Shown piece after piece: positions 52,069 through 60,285 of a stretch of 62,849 nucleotides of DNA. This stretch comes from Nonomuraea aridisoli (GTDB lineage Bacteria > Actinomycetota > Actinomycetes > Streptosporangiales > Streptosporangiaceae), in the NCBI RefSeq assembly GCF_003236395.1, contig NZ_POUD01000019.1, positions 1 through 62,849 on the forward strand, written 5' to 3'. Each line of letters opens with the position of its first letter. Position 1 is the stretch's first letter. The position numbers and the translations under genes were made by a program. The notes under the pieces were generated by a model. It did not search any database and was not told where the DNA came from. It was given only the letters and a program-made list of their open reading frames with translations.

Positions 52069-52902
52069 GTGAAGCGCTTCATCCCCCCATGCCTGCTCGC
52101 CGTCGCCGCCCTGTCGGGCTGCTCGATCACGAACGTCGAGCCCGACGAGGGCGGCATCGTCTACGACGCGGGCATGTTCAGCTCCACGAAGTTCCAGGAG
52201 TGCCTCAGCCCGTCCACCCGCGACATCTCCGGGCCGGGCGACGAGGGCTACCGCTACCCGAACGGCCAGCGCACGTACGACTTCTCCGGCCGGGACGAGT
52301 CGGAGGGCAGTCAGATCACGTCGGTCAGCCGGGACGGCCAGGTCATGACGATGTCCGGCGGGCTGACGTTCTACTTCTCCGCCTCCGACTGCAAGAAGCT
52401 GCAGTCCTTCCACGAGAACATCGGCAAGAAGTACGCCGCCTACGAGTCCGACGGCTGGACCCGGATGTTGCAGTTCTACATCGGCAACAGCGTCGAGCGG
52501 GCGATGGACGAGGCGACGCTCAAGTACAACTGGCGCGACCTCTACGCCGACCCCGCCAAGAAGGCCCTGTGGGAGCAGGACATGGCCAAGCTGACCAACC
52601 AGTACGTGGCCGCCCTGACGCAGGGGCAGTACTTCGAACGGCTGCAGTTCATCATCCGCCAGCCGGAGCCGCCCGAGGCGATCGTGAACGCCCAGACCGA
52701 GACGCAGGCCGCGCAGGAGCGGCAGAAGGCCCAGGAGGCGGAGAACACCCGCGCGCTGACCGAGCTGAAGTCGCTGGAGCAGCTGGCGAAGGTGCTCGGG
52801 CCGCAGGGCGCGATCCTCTACAAGGCCATCCAGGACGGCAAGATCTCGATCGTCCCGGTGCCGACGGGCAGCGCCGTGAACGTCACCCCGAACAACCCGT
52901 GA
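52069..52902 (+). CDS. SPFH-domain lipoprotein
   Basis: A 277-residue exported lipoprotein. The signal is KRFIPPCLLAVAALSGC, with the lipidated cysteine at residue 18 and a good ribosome site (AGGAGATCCTCA) before the GTG at 52069. The body is a stomatin/prohibitin-like SPFH domain: FSSTKFQECLSPSTRDI, SVSRDGQVMTMSGGLTFYFS (membrane-scaffold beta strands), LTNQYVAALTQGQYFERLQF. It ends in an Ala/Glu-rich coiled coil (AQTETQAAQERQKAQEAENT). SPFH proteins build membrane microdomains; a cell-surface lipoprotein form is unusual. It converges with the hydrolase gene, overlapping by 20 bases. Confidence 0.85.
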   Translation: MKRFIPPCLLAVAALSGCSITNVEPDEGGIVYDAGMFSSTKFQECLSPSTRDISGPGDEGYRYPNGQRTYDFSGRDESEGSQITSVSRDGQVMTMSGGLTFYFSASDCKKLQSFHENIGKKYAAYESDGWTRMLQFYIGNSVERAMDEATLKYNWRDLYADPAKKALWEQDMAKLTNQYVAALTQGQYFERLQFIIRQPEPPEAIVNAQTETQAAQERQKAQEAENTRALTELKSLEQLAKVLGPQGAILYKAIQDGKISIVPVPTGSAVNVTPNNP

Positions 52903-53725
52903 GGAACGCCGCCACCGTGGCGGTGAACCGGCCGGGATCGTCGAGCCACGGGTAGTGGCCCGCTCCCGGCTGGACGACGTACTCGGCGCCGGGGAGCAGC
53001 GCCGCGAGGCCGGCCACGACGCCGGGCAGGGAGTTGAGGTCGAGCTCGCCGGCGAGCACCAGCGCCGGCGCGGGGAGGGAGCCGAGCGCGGCGCGGATGG
53101 CCTCGGGGTCGAACGCGCCCTCGACGGCGAAGACGGCGGCGGCCTCCGCGTTGCGGCGACCCTCCTGGGCGGCCAGGTGGGCCTGGGCCCGGGCGTCCCA
53201 TCGGCCGTAGAAGAAGGGGTCGACGGCCTCCCAGTCGTCGCCGTCACCGGCCACGATCGCCTCGAGGGCGGTGTACGCGGGGCCGAACCAGGGCTCGTCC
53301 GCGCGGAGCCGGGCCGCCTCGAGCCGCTCCCGGCCGGTGGGGGCGAGGGCGACGGCCACGGTGCTCGGCGTGATGAGGGCGAGCCTGGCGACGCGCTCGG
53401 GGTGCCGGACGGCGTACAGGAGGGCGAGGTTGGCGCCGGCGCAGTGGGCGAGCAGGTCGATCCGGTCGAGGCCGAGGTGCTCGCGCAGCGCCTCGACGTC
53501 GCGGACGAGCCGGTCGCAGCGGTACGAGGCCGGGTCGGCGGGGGTCGCGGACCGGCCGGTGCCGCGCGGGTCGTGCAGGACCAGCCGCCGGTGGGCGGAC
53601 AGGCCGCCGAGGTCGCCGAGATAGCCGGCGTCCTGCGTGCCGCCGGGCAGGCAGATCACCGGGCTCCCCTGGCCGGAGAGGTGGTAGGCCAGCTCGGTGC
53701 CGTCGGGCGCGGAGAAGGAGGGCAT
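52883..53725 (-). CDS. alpha/beta hydrolase with cysteine nucleophile
   Basis: A 280-residue cytosolic alpha/beta-fold hydrolase. The oxyanion strand is VICLPGGTQDAGYLGD and the nucleophile elbow is LLAHCAGANLAL, so position 95 is cysteine where serine is usual (GxSxG). The catalytic acid is probably in LAGELDLNSLP and the histidine in GAGHYPWLDDP. Cysteine at this site occurs in dienelactone hydrolase and a few thioesterases. The ATG at 53725 lies 8 bases after GGTCATGCC-type sequence with weak ribosome site. It is divergent from a thioredoxin-reductase-like flavoprotein across 106 AT-rich bases. Confidence 0.85.
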   Translation of the reverse strand: MPSFSAPDGTELAYHLSGQGSPVICLPGGTQDAGYLGDLGGLSAHRRLVLHDPRGTGRSATPADPASYRCDRLVRDVEALREHLGLDRIDLLAHCAGANLALLYAVRHPERVARLALITPSTVAVALAPTGRERLEAARLRADEPWFGPAYTALEAIVAGDGDDWEAVDPFFYGRWDARAQAHLAAQEGRRNAEAAAVFAVEGAFDPEAIRAALGSLPAPALVLAGELDLNSLPGVVAGLAALLPGAEYVVQPGAGHYPWLDDPGRFTATVAAFLTGCSG

Positions 53726-53831
53726 GACCGACGAGCGTGTCAGCGCCGCACCCGCCACGGCAACCGATTATCTCCGTCTCGCATTCCGATACAAATTTGC
53801 TCACGATACGGACACCTGCTTGGGTGACCCC

Positions 53832-54746
53832 ATGAGGACGAGTGAGGTCATCGTGGTGGGCGGCGGCGTGGCGGGGCTGCAGGCGGCGCTGGTGCTGGCG
53901 CGTGCGCGTCGCGCCGTGACGGTCGTCGACGGCGGCGAGCCCCGCAACGCGCGTTCGCACGCCGTGCACAACCTGGCCGGGCACGAGGGCGTGGCGCCGG
54001 GCCGCCTGCTGGAGCTCGCGCGCGACGACGCCCGCCGCTACGGCGCCGAGATCGTCCCCGGCCTGGTGACGGAGGCGGAGCGGGAGGGGCCGCGATGGCA
54101 GGTCGGGCTGCGTGACGGCGGCAGGGTGCTGGCGCGGGCGCTGCTGCTGGCCACGGGAGTGACCGAGGAGCTGCCGCCGGTGCCCGGGCTGGCCGATCTG
54201 TGGGGCGGCGACGTGGTGTCGTGCCCGTACTGCCATGGGTGGGAGGCGCGTGACCGGGCGGTCGCGGTGGTGGGGGCGGGTGAGCGGGCCTGGCGGCAGG
54301 TGCTGCTGCTGCGGCGGTTCACCGGCGACCTCGTCCTGCTGACCAACGGCCCGGCCGGGTTCGACGACGGGCGGCTGGAGTGGTTGCGCGCGGCGGGCGT
54401 CGCCGTGCGGGAGGAGCCGATCGCACGGGTGCTCGCCGACGGCGGGCGTCTCGCCGGCGTCGAGTTCGAGCACGGGGAGTTCCTGCCCCGGGCGGCGGTG
54501 TTCGCGGCCACGGCCCGCCGCCCCGCCTCGCCGCTGCCCGCCGCGCTCGGCTGCACGATCAGCGGCGCGGCCGTCGTCACGGACGAGAACGGCCACACGG
54601 GGGTGCCGGGGGTCTGGGCGGCCGGGTCGTGCGCGTGGCCCGCCCTGACCGTCGCGGGCTCCGCCGGCCACGCCACCACCACCGCGATCGCCCTCAACGA
54701 CGCCCTTCTCGACGAGGACACCGGTCTCGGCTCTCCAGGTCGGTGA
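53832..54746 (+). CDS. FAD/NAD(P)-dependent oxidoreductase, thioredoxin reductase-like
   Basis: A 304-residue flavoprotein with two dinucleotide-binding folds: VIVVGGGVAGLQAALVLARA for FAD at the N-terminus and VAVVGAGERAWRQ (altered GxGxxA) for NADPH. A CPYCHG motif (C131 and C134) resembles the redox-active CxxC of thioredoxin reductase (CATCDG) and of dithiol oxidases in gliotoxin/holomycin biosynthesis. The ATG at 53832 was preferred because the upstream frame is AT-rich, non-coding-like and runs through the divergent promoter. It has no thioredoxin gene beside it. The divergent Cys-type hydrolase may be functionally linked. Confidence 0.88.
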   Translation: MRTSEVIVVGGGVAGLQAALVLARARRAVTVVDGGEPRNARSHAVHNLAGHEGVAPGRLLELARDDARRYGAEIVPGLVTEAEREGPRWQVGLRDGGRVLARALLLATGVTEELPPVPGLADLWGGDVVSCPYCHGWEARDRAVAVVGAGERAWRQVLLLRRFTGDLVLLTNGPAGFDDGRLEWLRAAGVAVREEPIARVLADGGRLAGVEFEHGEFLPRAAVFAATARRPASPLPAALGCTISGAAVVTDENGHTGVPGVWAAGSCAWPALTVAGSAGHATTTAIALNDALLDEDTGLGSPGR

Positions 54747-54886
54747 ACCAGCTTCATCGCGATCGCCGGCCCGTTGCCCGGACGGTGGAAGGTCACCGGC
54801 CGCCGCGCGCACGACACGGATCGCCGGTTCCAGGCGTGCCCGGACCCCGTCCGAGGGAGGAACCGGGAGCAATAGGATCATGCCGC

Positions 54887-55438
54887 ATGAGCCTCATTCA
54901 GCGGATCAAGGACGACCCCGAGCTCGCCGATCTCCTCATCCACCCGTTCGACTTCGACCTCGACCGCCCGTACTGGGTGGGCGAGGAGGAGAGGCTGCGG
55001 TCGGGGCAGCCGAAGGAGGCCGTGGCGGGCATGGCGAGCGGCTGCGGCTACTTCTTCTGCGGCGAGGGCGGCGAGGAGCGCCCGGTGCTGTTCCTGTCGT
55101 CCGACGGCATGACGAGCCTGGTCGCGGAGAACCTCACCGATCTGCTCACCCTGGTCGTCGCCGCGCCGTGGTGGCTCGACTGCCTCATCGGCTGGCGGGG
55201 CGGCGTCGAGGCGATGCGCGCGATCTCCGAGGAGTGCCGGGCGGAGTTCGTCGAGGAGGACTTCCCCCGCCTCGCCGAATGCCAGGAGCGGGTGGCCGCC
55301 GCGCTGGGGCTCGACCTGACGGCCGACGTCATGGGGCGGCTGCTGGCAGCCGCACGGCGTACCGACCCGGACTTCATCCTCGTCCACGACGAGGGTCACG
55401 AGCTGACGCCGATGGTCCCGGCGGACGCCTCCGTCTGA
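54887..55438 (+). CDS. hypothetical protein
   Basis: A 183-residue acidic cytosolic protein: starts SLIQRIKDDPELADLLIHPF, with a GGGSGCGYFFCGEGGEERPV-like loop (actual CGYFFCGEGGEERPV) and PWWLDCLIGWRGGVEAMRAI. It resembles small proteins of bacterial SMI1/SUKH-type immunity families in style but not clearly in sequence. The ATG at 54887 has GGGAGCAATAGGATC upstream. No toxin gene is adjacent. Confidence 0.65.
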   Translation: MSLIQRIKDDPELADLLIHPFDFDLDRPYWVGEEERLRSGQPKEAVAGMASGCGYFFCGEGGEERPVLFLSSDGMTSLVAENLTDLLTLVVAAPWWLDCLIGWRGGVEAMRAISEECRAEFVEEDFPRLAECQERVAAALGLDLTADVMGRLLAAARRTDPDFILVHDEGHELTPMVPADASV

Positions 55439-55444
55439 GCGCGG

Positions 55445-56400
55445 TCAGGCGGGCACGATGTCGTGGTTCACGCGGAACAGGTTGCGCGGGTCGTACCGTT
55501 TCTTGATCGCGGCGAACCGGTCGTGGCGTTCGCGGCCGTAGGCGGCCCGCAGCTCGTCCGGGGTGGCGCCCTGGGCGGCGGTGAGGAGGTTCGCGTTCAT
55601 CTCGTCCTGGGTCCACGGCGCCGGCGTCCCGGCCAGGGCGTCCAGCTGTTCGCGGAAGGCCGGGGCCTGGTCGGGGGCGCCGGCGCCTGAAGCGATCACC
55701 GCCCATCGCGCGTTCCGGCCGGACACCGCGTTCGGCACCGCGGGCGGGCGTGCCGGCGCGCCGTCGAGGAGCCGCACCTCGACGAAGCCGAGCCGTGTCC
55801 CCGAGTCGGGACCGATCTCCCCGAGGAGCGCGTCGGCGGCCTCGCCGGGGAAGTCCCGCAGCGCCGCCGACCGCTCGACCCACGGCGCGGGCCGGGGCGC
55901 GTCCATGTGCGGGCGTACGGGCCATGCGGTAGGGCGTGCCGGCGATCGTGTCCAGCACGGGCGGCGCGACCAGGCGTTCGGCCTCCTGCCCCGGCAGCAG
56001 GGCGGAGAACCGTACGTGCGTGACGAACGTCCCCCGCAGGGGCTCCGGCGCCCCGGGCAGCGGGGCCGGCGCAGGAACGCGATGGAGGACGTCGCCTCCA
56101 TCGGCAGGCCGGTCGTCCACTCGCGCCAGGCGTGCAGCACCCGCGCCGCGTGCTCGCCGGCGAAGAACAGGCCGCCGCCGTAGAAGCGCTCGACCGGGAA
56201 GAGGCCGAACTCCAGGGCGGTGACCACGCCGCAGTTTGCCCTTGCCGCCGCGCAGCGCCCAGAACAGGTCCGGCTCGGACGTGGCGGTGACCCGGCGCGG
56301 CTCTCCGTCCGCGGTGACGTCGACCGGCCGTACCGGGGTCATCAGGTTGAAGGTGGCGCATTCGGCCGGGTCGTGTCGTACGAGGTCATCGTCTCGGCCT
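55445..56400 (-). pseudogene. FAD-linked oxidase (BBE-type), frameshifted
   Basis: Minus-strand pieces of one FAD-dependent oxidase appear in different frames: DVTADGEPRRVTATSEPDLF and WALRGGKG, then VVTALEFGLFPVERFYGGGL and WREWTTGLPMEATSSIAF, then GTFVTHVRFSALLPGQEAER and APPVLDTIAGTPYRM, and finally ERSAALRDFPGEAADALLGE to the BBE end KKRYDPRNLFRVNHDIVPA. At least three frameshifts separate them, and the FAD-binding N-terminal half is missing. A degraded berberine-bridge-like oxidase. Confidence 0.75.
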
Positions 56401-56414
56401 TTCTTCTCCCGTAC

Positions 56415-56437
56415 GTTACACATAGTGTGTGTAACGA
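56415..56437. promoter_or_regulatory. perfect palindromic operator
   Basis: CGTTACACA (56415-56423) and TGTGTAACG (56429-56437) form a perfect 9-base inverted repeat with a 5-base spacer, a typical TetR/MarR-family operator. It lies between the decayed oxidase (minus) and the HD-protein gene (plus, start 56506). No regulator gene is adjacent, so the controlling protein, if any, is encoded elsewhere or was lost with the oxidase. Confidence 0.7.
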
Positions 56438-56505
56438 TTGGAGGCGCCTCGATGACACGCGTCCGGAACCGGGATCACGGCCGGGTGGCGTGAGAGCCTG
56501 AGCGC

Positions 56506-57090
56506 ATGTTCCCGGAGACTCCCGCCACCGCGGCGGCCCTGTCCGTGGCCAGGCGTTTCTACTCGTCCGCGCTGCTCAACCACTGCGTCCGCTCCTACCT
56601 CTGGGGAGCGATGTACGCGAGCGAGCACGGCATCTCCTACGACGACGAGCTCTACTACGTCTCGGCGCTGCTGCACGACATCGGGCTGACGGAGACGTTC
56701 GACAGCCACACGGTGCCGTTCGAGGAGGCGGGTGGGCGCCTCGGATGGGTCTTCGGGGTGGCGGCCGGCTGGCCGGCGGATCGGGCGGCCAGGGTCGAGG
56801 ACGTCATCGTGCTGCACATGCGCGACGACGTGTCGGCGCTCGCCGACCCCGAGGCTCACATGCTGCAGGTCGCCACCAGTTGGGAGGTGGTCGGACGGCA
56901 TGCCGGGGAGTTCGACGCGGACACGCGGGCGCGGATGCTCGCCCGCCATCCCCGCCTGGGGTTCGGCACGGAGTTCCTGGCGTGCTTCGCCGACCAGGCG
57001 AGGCGCAAGCCGGACAGCGCCGCCGCCGCGTCGGTCCGCAACGACGTCGCCGGGCGGATCGCCGCCAACCCCCTCGAATCAGCCTCCTGA
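56506..57090 (+). CDS. HD-domain protein (cyanamide hydratase-like)
   Basis: A 194-residue metal-dependent hydrolase-type protein. The HD domain spans about 20-130: LLNHCVRSYLWGAMYASEHG (first His), YVSALLHDIGL (HD pair) and DVIVLHMRDDV (distal ligands). The spacing and the C-terminal FLACFADQARRKPDSAAAAS resemble fungal/bacterial cyanamide hydratase-type proteins. The ATG at 56506 is 69 bases beyond the palindrome, so it may be the regulated gene. The substrate is unknown. Confidence 0.83.
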   Translation: MFPETPATAAALSVARRFYSSALLNHCVRSYLWGAMYASEHGISYDDELYYVSALLHDIGLTETFDSHTVPFEEAGGRLGWVFGVAAGWPADRAARVEDVIVLHMRDDVSALADPEAHMLQVATSWEVVGRHAGEFDADTRARMLARHPRLGFGTEFLACFADQARRKPDSAAAASVRNDVAGRIAANPLESAS

Positions 57091-57098
57091 CCGCCGCC

Positions 57099-57419
57099 TC
57101 AGCCGGTGATGCGCATCAGGGTGATGCGGTCGCCGCTCACGGTGAAGGCGAAGTCGGACGGGCCGTTGAAGCCGTCGCCGCCGACCTGGGCCGACACCGT
57201 GGTCGTGGCGCCCGACCGGCGCACGGCGGTGACCTTCAGGCTCGCCCGCACGCCGATGAACTCCTTGTCGCTCCAGCCCCTGATGGCCGGGTGGCCGCGG
57301 AAGATCCGCCCCCAGTCGTCCACGGCTCCGTCATCGGTGAAGAGAGCGAGGAAGGCGTCGGTGTCACCGGCGTTGGCCGCGTCGACCGCCTGCTGGACGA
57401 CGGGAGGCAGATCAGTCAT
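57099..57419 (-). CDS. SnoaL/NTF2-like protein
   Basis: A 106-residue NTF2-like domain: LPPVVQQAVDAANAGDTDAF, FTDDGAVDDWGRIFRGHPAI (the conserved DDWGR segment) and a final strand DRITLMRITG. The family includes small isomerases and binding proteins. It converges with the HD protein gene, with 8 bases between the ends. The ATG at 57419 has GGGAGGCAGATC upstream. Function unknown. Confidence 0.82.
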   Translation of the reverse strand: MTDLPPVVQQAVDAANAGDTDAFLALFTDDGAVDDWGRIFRGHPAIRGWSDKEFIGVRASLKVTAVRRSGATTTVSAQVGGDGFNGPSDFAFTVSGDRITLMRITG

Positions 57420-57559
57420 GAGCGTTTCCTTGGTGCGGGTCCTGGGTCGCCGGCCGCATGGGCGCGGCGGGCCCATGCGGTCGTGTCCGTCCAGGATCAC
57501 AGCCCGGCCGCGGCGATGGAACCGGCGGGCCTCGGGTTGCGGACCCCAGGTTGCACGGG

Positions 57560-58117
57560 CTAGGCGAGGCTCTTGTGGTAGACGCGGAAGTCGCACGGGG
57601 TGGCCAGCAGGGGCGCCAGCTCCGGGTAGCTCTCGGCGACGTCGCCGACGCTGACCATCCGGTAGCCGAGCCGGCCGTACCAGTCCGCCAGGAACTCCTT
57701 CGACGGGTGCGACCAGGTCTGCGGCGCCAGCAGCTCCAGCTGCATCACGCGGTGGCCGTCCACCCGGGCGCGCTCCTCGGCGAAGCCGACCAGCGCGCGG
57801 CCCGCGCCGATGCCGCGGTGCTCGGGCGCGGCGGCGAGCATCCCGAACTCGCCCAGCTCGTCGCTCAGCCGCTGGACGCGGACGCATCCGACGACCCGCC
57901 CGTCCAGGCGGGCCACGGCGATCTGGCCGGCCCGGGTGAACTCCGCGAGCTCCGCCGCGCTCGTACGGGCGGCGCCCTCGCGCCACAACCCCTTCTCGGC
58001 GTCGGCGTACACCGTGTTGACCAGGCCGGCGAGCATGGACATCAGCGCGGCGTCCTCGGCCTCCCGCTCCGCGAGCAGCTCCACCACGAGCCGCGGCGGC
58101 CGTTCGTCTTCCCGCAT
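57560..58117 (-). CDS. GNAT-family N-acetyltransferase
   Basis: A 185-residue acyltransferase. Acetyl-CoA-binding motif A is MLAAAPEHRGIGAGRALVGF, with the Q/RxxGxG/A pattern as HRGIGAG. DGRVVGCVRVQRL is the central strand and EFLADWYGRLGYRMVSVGD the conserved end. The first 30 residues (HLVVELLAER-like start RLVVELLAEREAEDAALMSM) form a helix. The ATG at 58117 has CAGGAGGGACC upstream. The substrate is unknown. Confidence 0.88.
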   Translation of the reverse strand: MREDERPPRLVVELLAEREAEDAALMSMLAGLVNTVYADAEKGLWREGAARTSAAELAEFTRAGQIAVARLDGRVVGCVRVQRLSDELGEFGMLAAAPEHRGIGAGRALVGFAEERARVDGHRVMQLELLAPQTWSHPSKEFLADWYGRLGYRMVSVGDVAESYPELAPLLATPCDFRVYHKSLA

Positions 58118-58423
58118 GTGGTCCCTCCTGACATCGGGAAAAAAACACCCTTCAGTGCACAAAACGGCAAGTCTACGCACGGGCCGCCGACGGCGAATCA
58201 CCCGGCCCGGTCGGCGACCTGGGGCTCGCCGGGCGCGAGCCGTGCCATGGCGCGGGTGGTGTTCCCCGAGCTCCGGTCGGCGCGTGCACGGCTGTGAGCC
58301 CGGACCGCCGTCCCGTTCGCCGCGACGAACGGACCGCCTCTCATTGGTCGTCCGGCACGAATCGGCCCGCCCGCACCATGACATACCGTCGCCAGTGAAC
58401 ATCCCAGAAGGAGAGGCGGCAGG
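58118..58423. other. 306-base intergenic region between two GNAT genes
   Basis: No gene found. The left end (58135-58160) is AT-rich and should hold the promoter of the minus-strand GNAT gene. A short hairpin CCGTTCG-N6-CGAACGG lies at 58313-58332. The right end contains AGAAGGAGAGG, the ribosome site for the next gene. Confidence 0.45.
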
Positions 58424-59185
58424 TTGATCGCGGTCAGGGAACTCCATGAGGTGGCGGAGTTCGAGCGGCTCCTCGCCCTGTACGAGGACATCTGGCACTT
58501 CGAGCCGGGCGACCCGCCCATCACGATCGAGCTGCTGCGCGCGCTGTCGCACGCCGGCAACTACGTGGCGGGGGCGTACGACGGCGAGCGGCTCGTCGGC
58601 GGCTCGGCCGCCTTCTTCGCCGCGGACGGTTCGCTGCACTCCCACATCACCGGCAGCGCCGCCGGCCGCGGCATCGGCCTGGAGCTGAAGCTGCACCAGC
58701 GCCGCTGGGCGCTGGAACGCGACGTGCGGCGCATCACGTGGACCTACGACCCCCTCGTGCGCCGCAACGCCCACTTCAACCTCGCCAAGCTGGGCGCGCG
58801 CCCGCAGGAGTACCTGCCGTGCTTCTACGGCGTCATGAACGACGCGATCAACCACGGCGACGAGAGCGACCGCCTGCTCGCCTCCTGGCAGCTGACCGCG
58901 CCCCACGTGGAGGCGCTCGTGCGCGGGGAGCCGCACGACGTCCCGAGGCCCCCGGACGCGGCGGTCGCGCTGGCCGACGAGGACGGGCGCCCCGTGACCT
59001 GCCGGGCCGACGCCGCGACGGTGCTGGTCGCGCTGCCCGCCGACATCGAGGCGTTGCGCCGCGCCGACCCGGGCATGGCCAAGGCGTGGCGGCACGCCGT
59101 GCGCGACGTGCTGGGCGGCCTGATGGCCGACGGCGCGGCCGTGACGGGGTTCTGCGAGAAGTCCTTCTACGTAGTGGAGAGATAG
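58424..59185 (+). CDS. GNAT-family acyltransferase coupled to racemase gene
   Basis: A 253-residue acyltransferase of the GNAT group that is found next to N-acylamino acid racemases. It starts IAVRELHEVAEFERLLALYE, with AAGRGIGLELKLHQRRWALE (CoA-binding motif A, residues about 84-103), ITWTYDPLVRRNAHFNLAKL and a C-terminal domain (PADIEALRRADPGMAKAWR) beyond the usual GNAT fold. TTG start after AGAAGGAGAGGCGGCAGG. Its stop overlaps the start of the next gene by one base. In relatives this protein N-succinylates D-amino acids so that the racemase can act on them (known pairing; inferred here). Confidence 0.85.
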   Translation: MIAVRELHEVAEFERLLALYEDIWHFEPGDPPITIELLRALSHAGNYVAGAYDGERLVGGSAAFFAADGSLHSHITGSAAGRGIGLELKLHQRRWALERDVRRITWTYDPLVRRNAHFNLAKLGARPQEYLPCFYGVMNDAINHGDESDRLLASWQLTAPHVEALVRGEPHDVPRPPDAAVALADEDGRPVTCRADAATVLVALPADIEALRRADPGMAKAWRHAVRDVLGGLMADGAAVTGFCEKSFYVVER

Positions 59186-60285
59186 TGAAGATCACCGGAG
59201 TTGAGCTGCGCCGGATCGCGATGCCGCTGGTGGCGCCGTTCCGCACCTCGTTCGGCACCGAGACCACCCGCGACATCCTGCTGGTCCGCGTGGTGACGCC
59301 GGACGGCGAGGGCTGGGGCGAGTGCGTGGCGATGTCCGAGCCGCTGTACTCCTCCGAGTACGCCGACGGCGCCGCCGACGTGATCCGGCGTTTCCTGCTG
59401 CCCGCGCTGCCGCGCACGCTCGGCGTCAACGACGTGGCCCGCGCGCTGGAGCCGATCAAGGGGCACCGCATGGCCAAGGCCGCCCTGGAGACGGCGGTAC
59501 TGGACGCGCAGTTGCGGGCGTCCGGCGAGTCGTTCGGCCGGTTCCTGGGCGCGGCCCGCGACCGGGTGCCGTGCGGCGTCTCCGTCGGCATCATGGACTC
59601 GATCCCGCAGCTGCTCGACGCCGTGGCGGGCTACCTCGACGAGGGGTACGTCCGGATCAAGCTGAAGATCCAGCCGGGCTGGGACGTCGAGCCGGTGCGG
59701 GCGGTGCGCGAGCGCTTCGGCGACGACCTGCTGCTGCAGGTGGACGCGAACGCCGCGTACACGCTGGTCGACGCCCGGCAGCTGGCCCGCCTCGACGCCT
59801 TCGACCTGCTGCTGATCGAGCAGCCGCTGGCCAACGACGACTTCGTCCAGCACGCCAGGCTCGCCCGGCAGCTCAAGACGCCCATCTGCCTGGACGAGTC
59901 GATCGAGTCGGCCGAGCACGCCGCCGCGGCGATCGCGCTCGGCTCCTGCTCGATCGTCAACATCAAGCCGGGCCGGCTCGGCGGCTACCTGGAGGCGCGG
60001 CGGGTGCACGACCTGTGCCGGGCGAACGGGATCGCCGTGTGGTGCGGCGGCATGCTGGAGACCGGCCTCGGCCGGGCCGCGAACGTCGCCCTGGCGGCGC
60101 TGCCCGGCTTCACCCTGCCGGGCGACACCTCGGGCTCGCGCCGCTACTACGCCACCGACATCACGGCGCCGTTCGAGCTGGAGGACGGCCACCTGCGGGT
60201 GCCGACCGGCCCGGGCCTCGGCGTCGAGCCGCTGCCGGAGGTGCTCGACGAGGTCACCACCTCGACGGAGTGGATCACCCTCTGA
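59185..60285 (+). CDS. o-succinylbenzoate synthase / N-succinylamino acid racemase
   Basis: A 366-residue enolase-superfamily enzyme of the MenC/NSAR group. The catalytic lysines are K159 and K161 (RIKLKIQPGWD), the metal ligands D187 (QVDANAAY), E212 (LIEQPLAND) and D237 (CLDESIES), and the second base is K261 (NIKPGRLGG). It starts with the capping domain ITGVELRRIAMPLVAPFRTS. GTG start overlapping the acyltransferase stop. The MenC reaction (menaquinone) and the racemase reaction cannot be told apart by sequence; the coupling with the GNAT gene and absence of men genes favour N-acylamino acid racemase. Confidence 0.9.
   Translation: MKITGVELRRIAMPLVAPFRTSFGTETTRDILLVRVVTPDGEGWGECVAMSEPLYSSEYADGAADVIRRFLLPALPRTLGVNDVARALEPIKGHRMAKAALETAVLDAQLRASGESFGRFLGAARDRVPCGVSVGIMDSIPQLLDAVAGYLDEGYVRIKLKIQPGWDVEPVRAVRERFGDDLLLQVDANAAYTLVDARQLARLDAFDLLLIEQPLANDDFVQHARLARQLKTPICLDESIESAEHAAAAIALGSCSIVNIKPGRLGGYLEARRVHDLCRANGIAVWCGGMLETGLGRAANVALAALPGFTLPGDTSGSRRYYATDITAPFELEDGHLRVPTGPGLGVEPLPEVLDEVTTSTEWITL

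Noticed and set aside
59185..60285. Menaquinone menC assignment
   Set aside because: Kept only as an alternative: no other men genes are near, and the coupled GNAT gene favours the racemase role.
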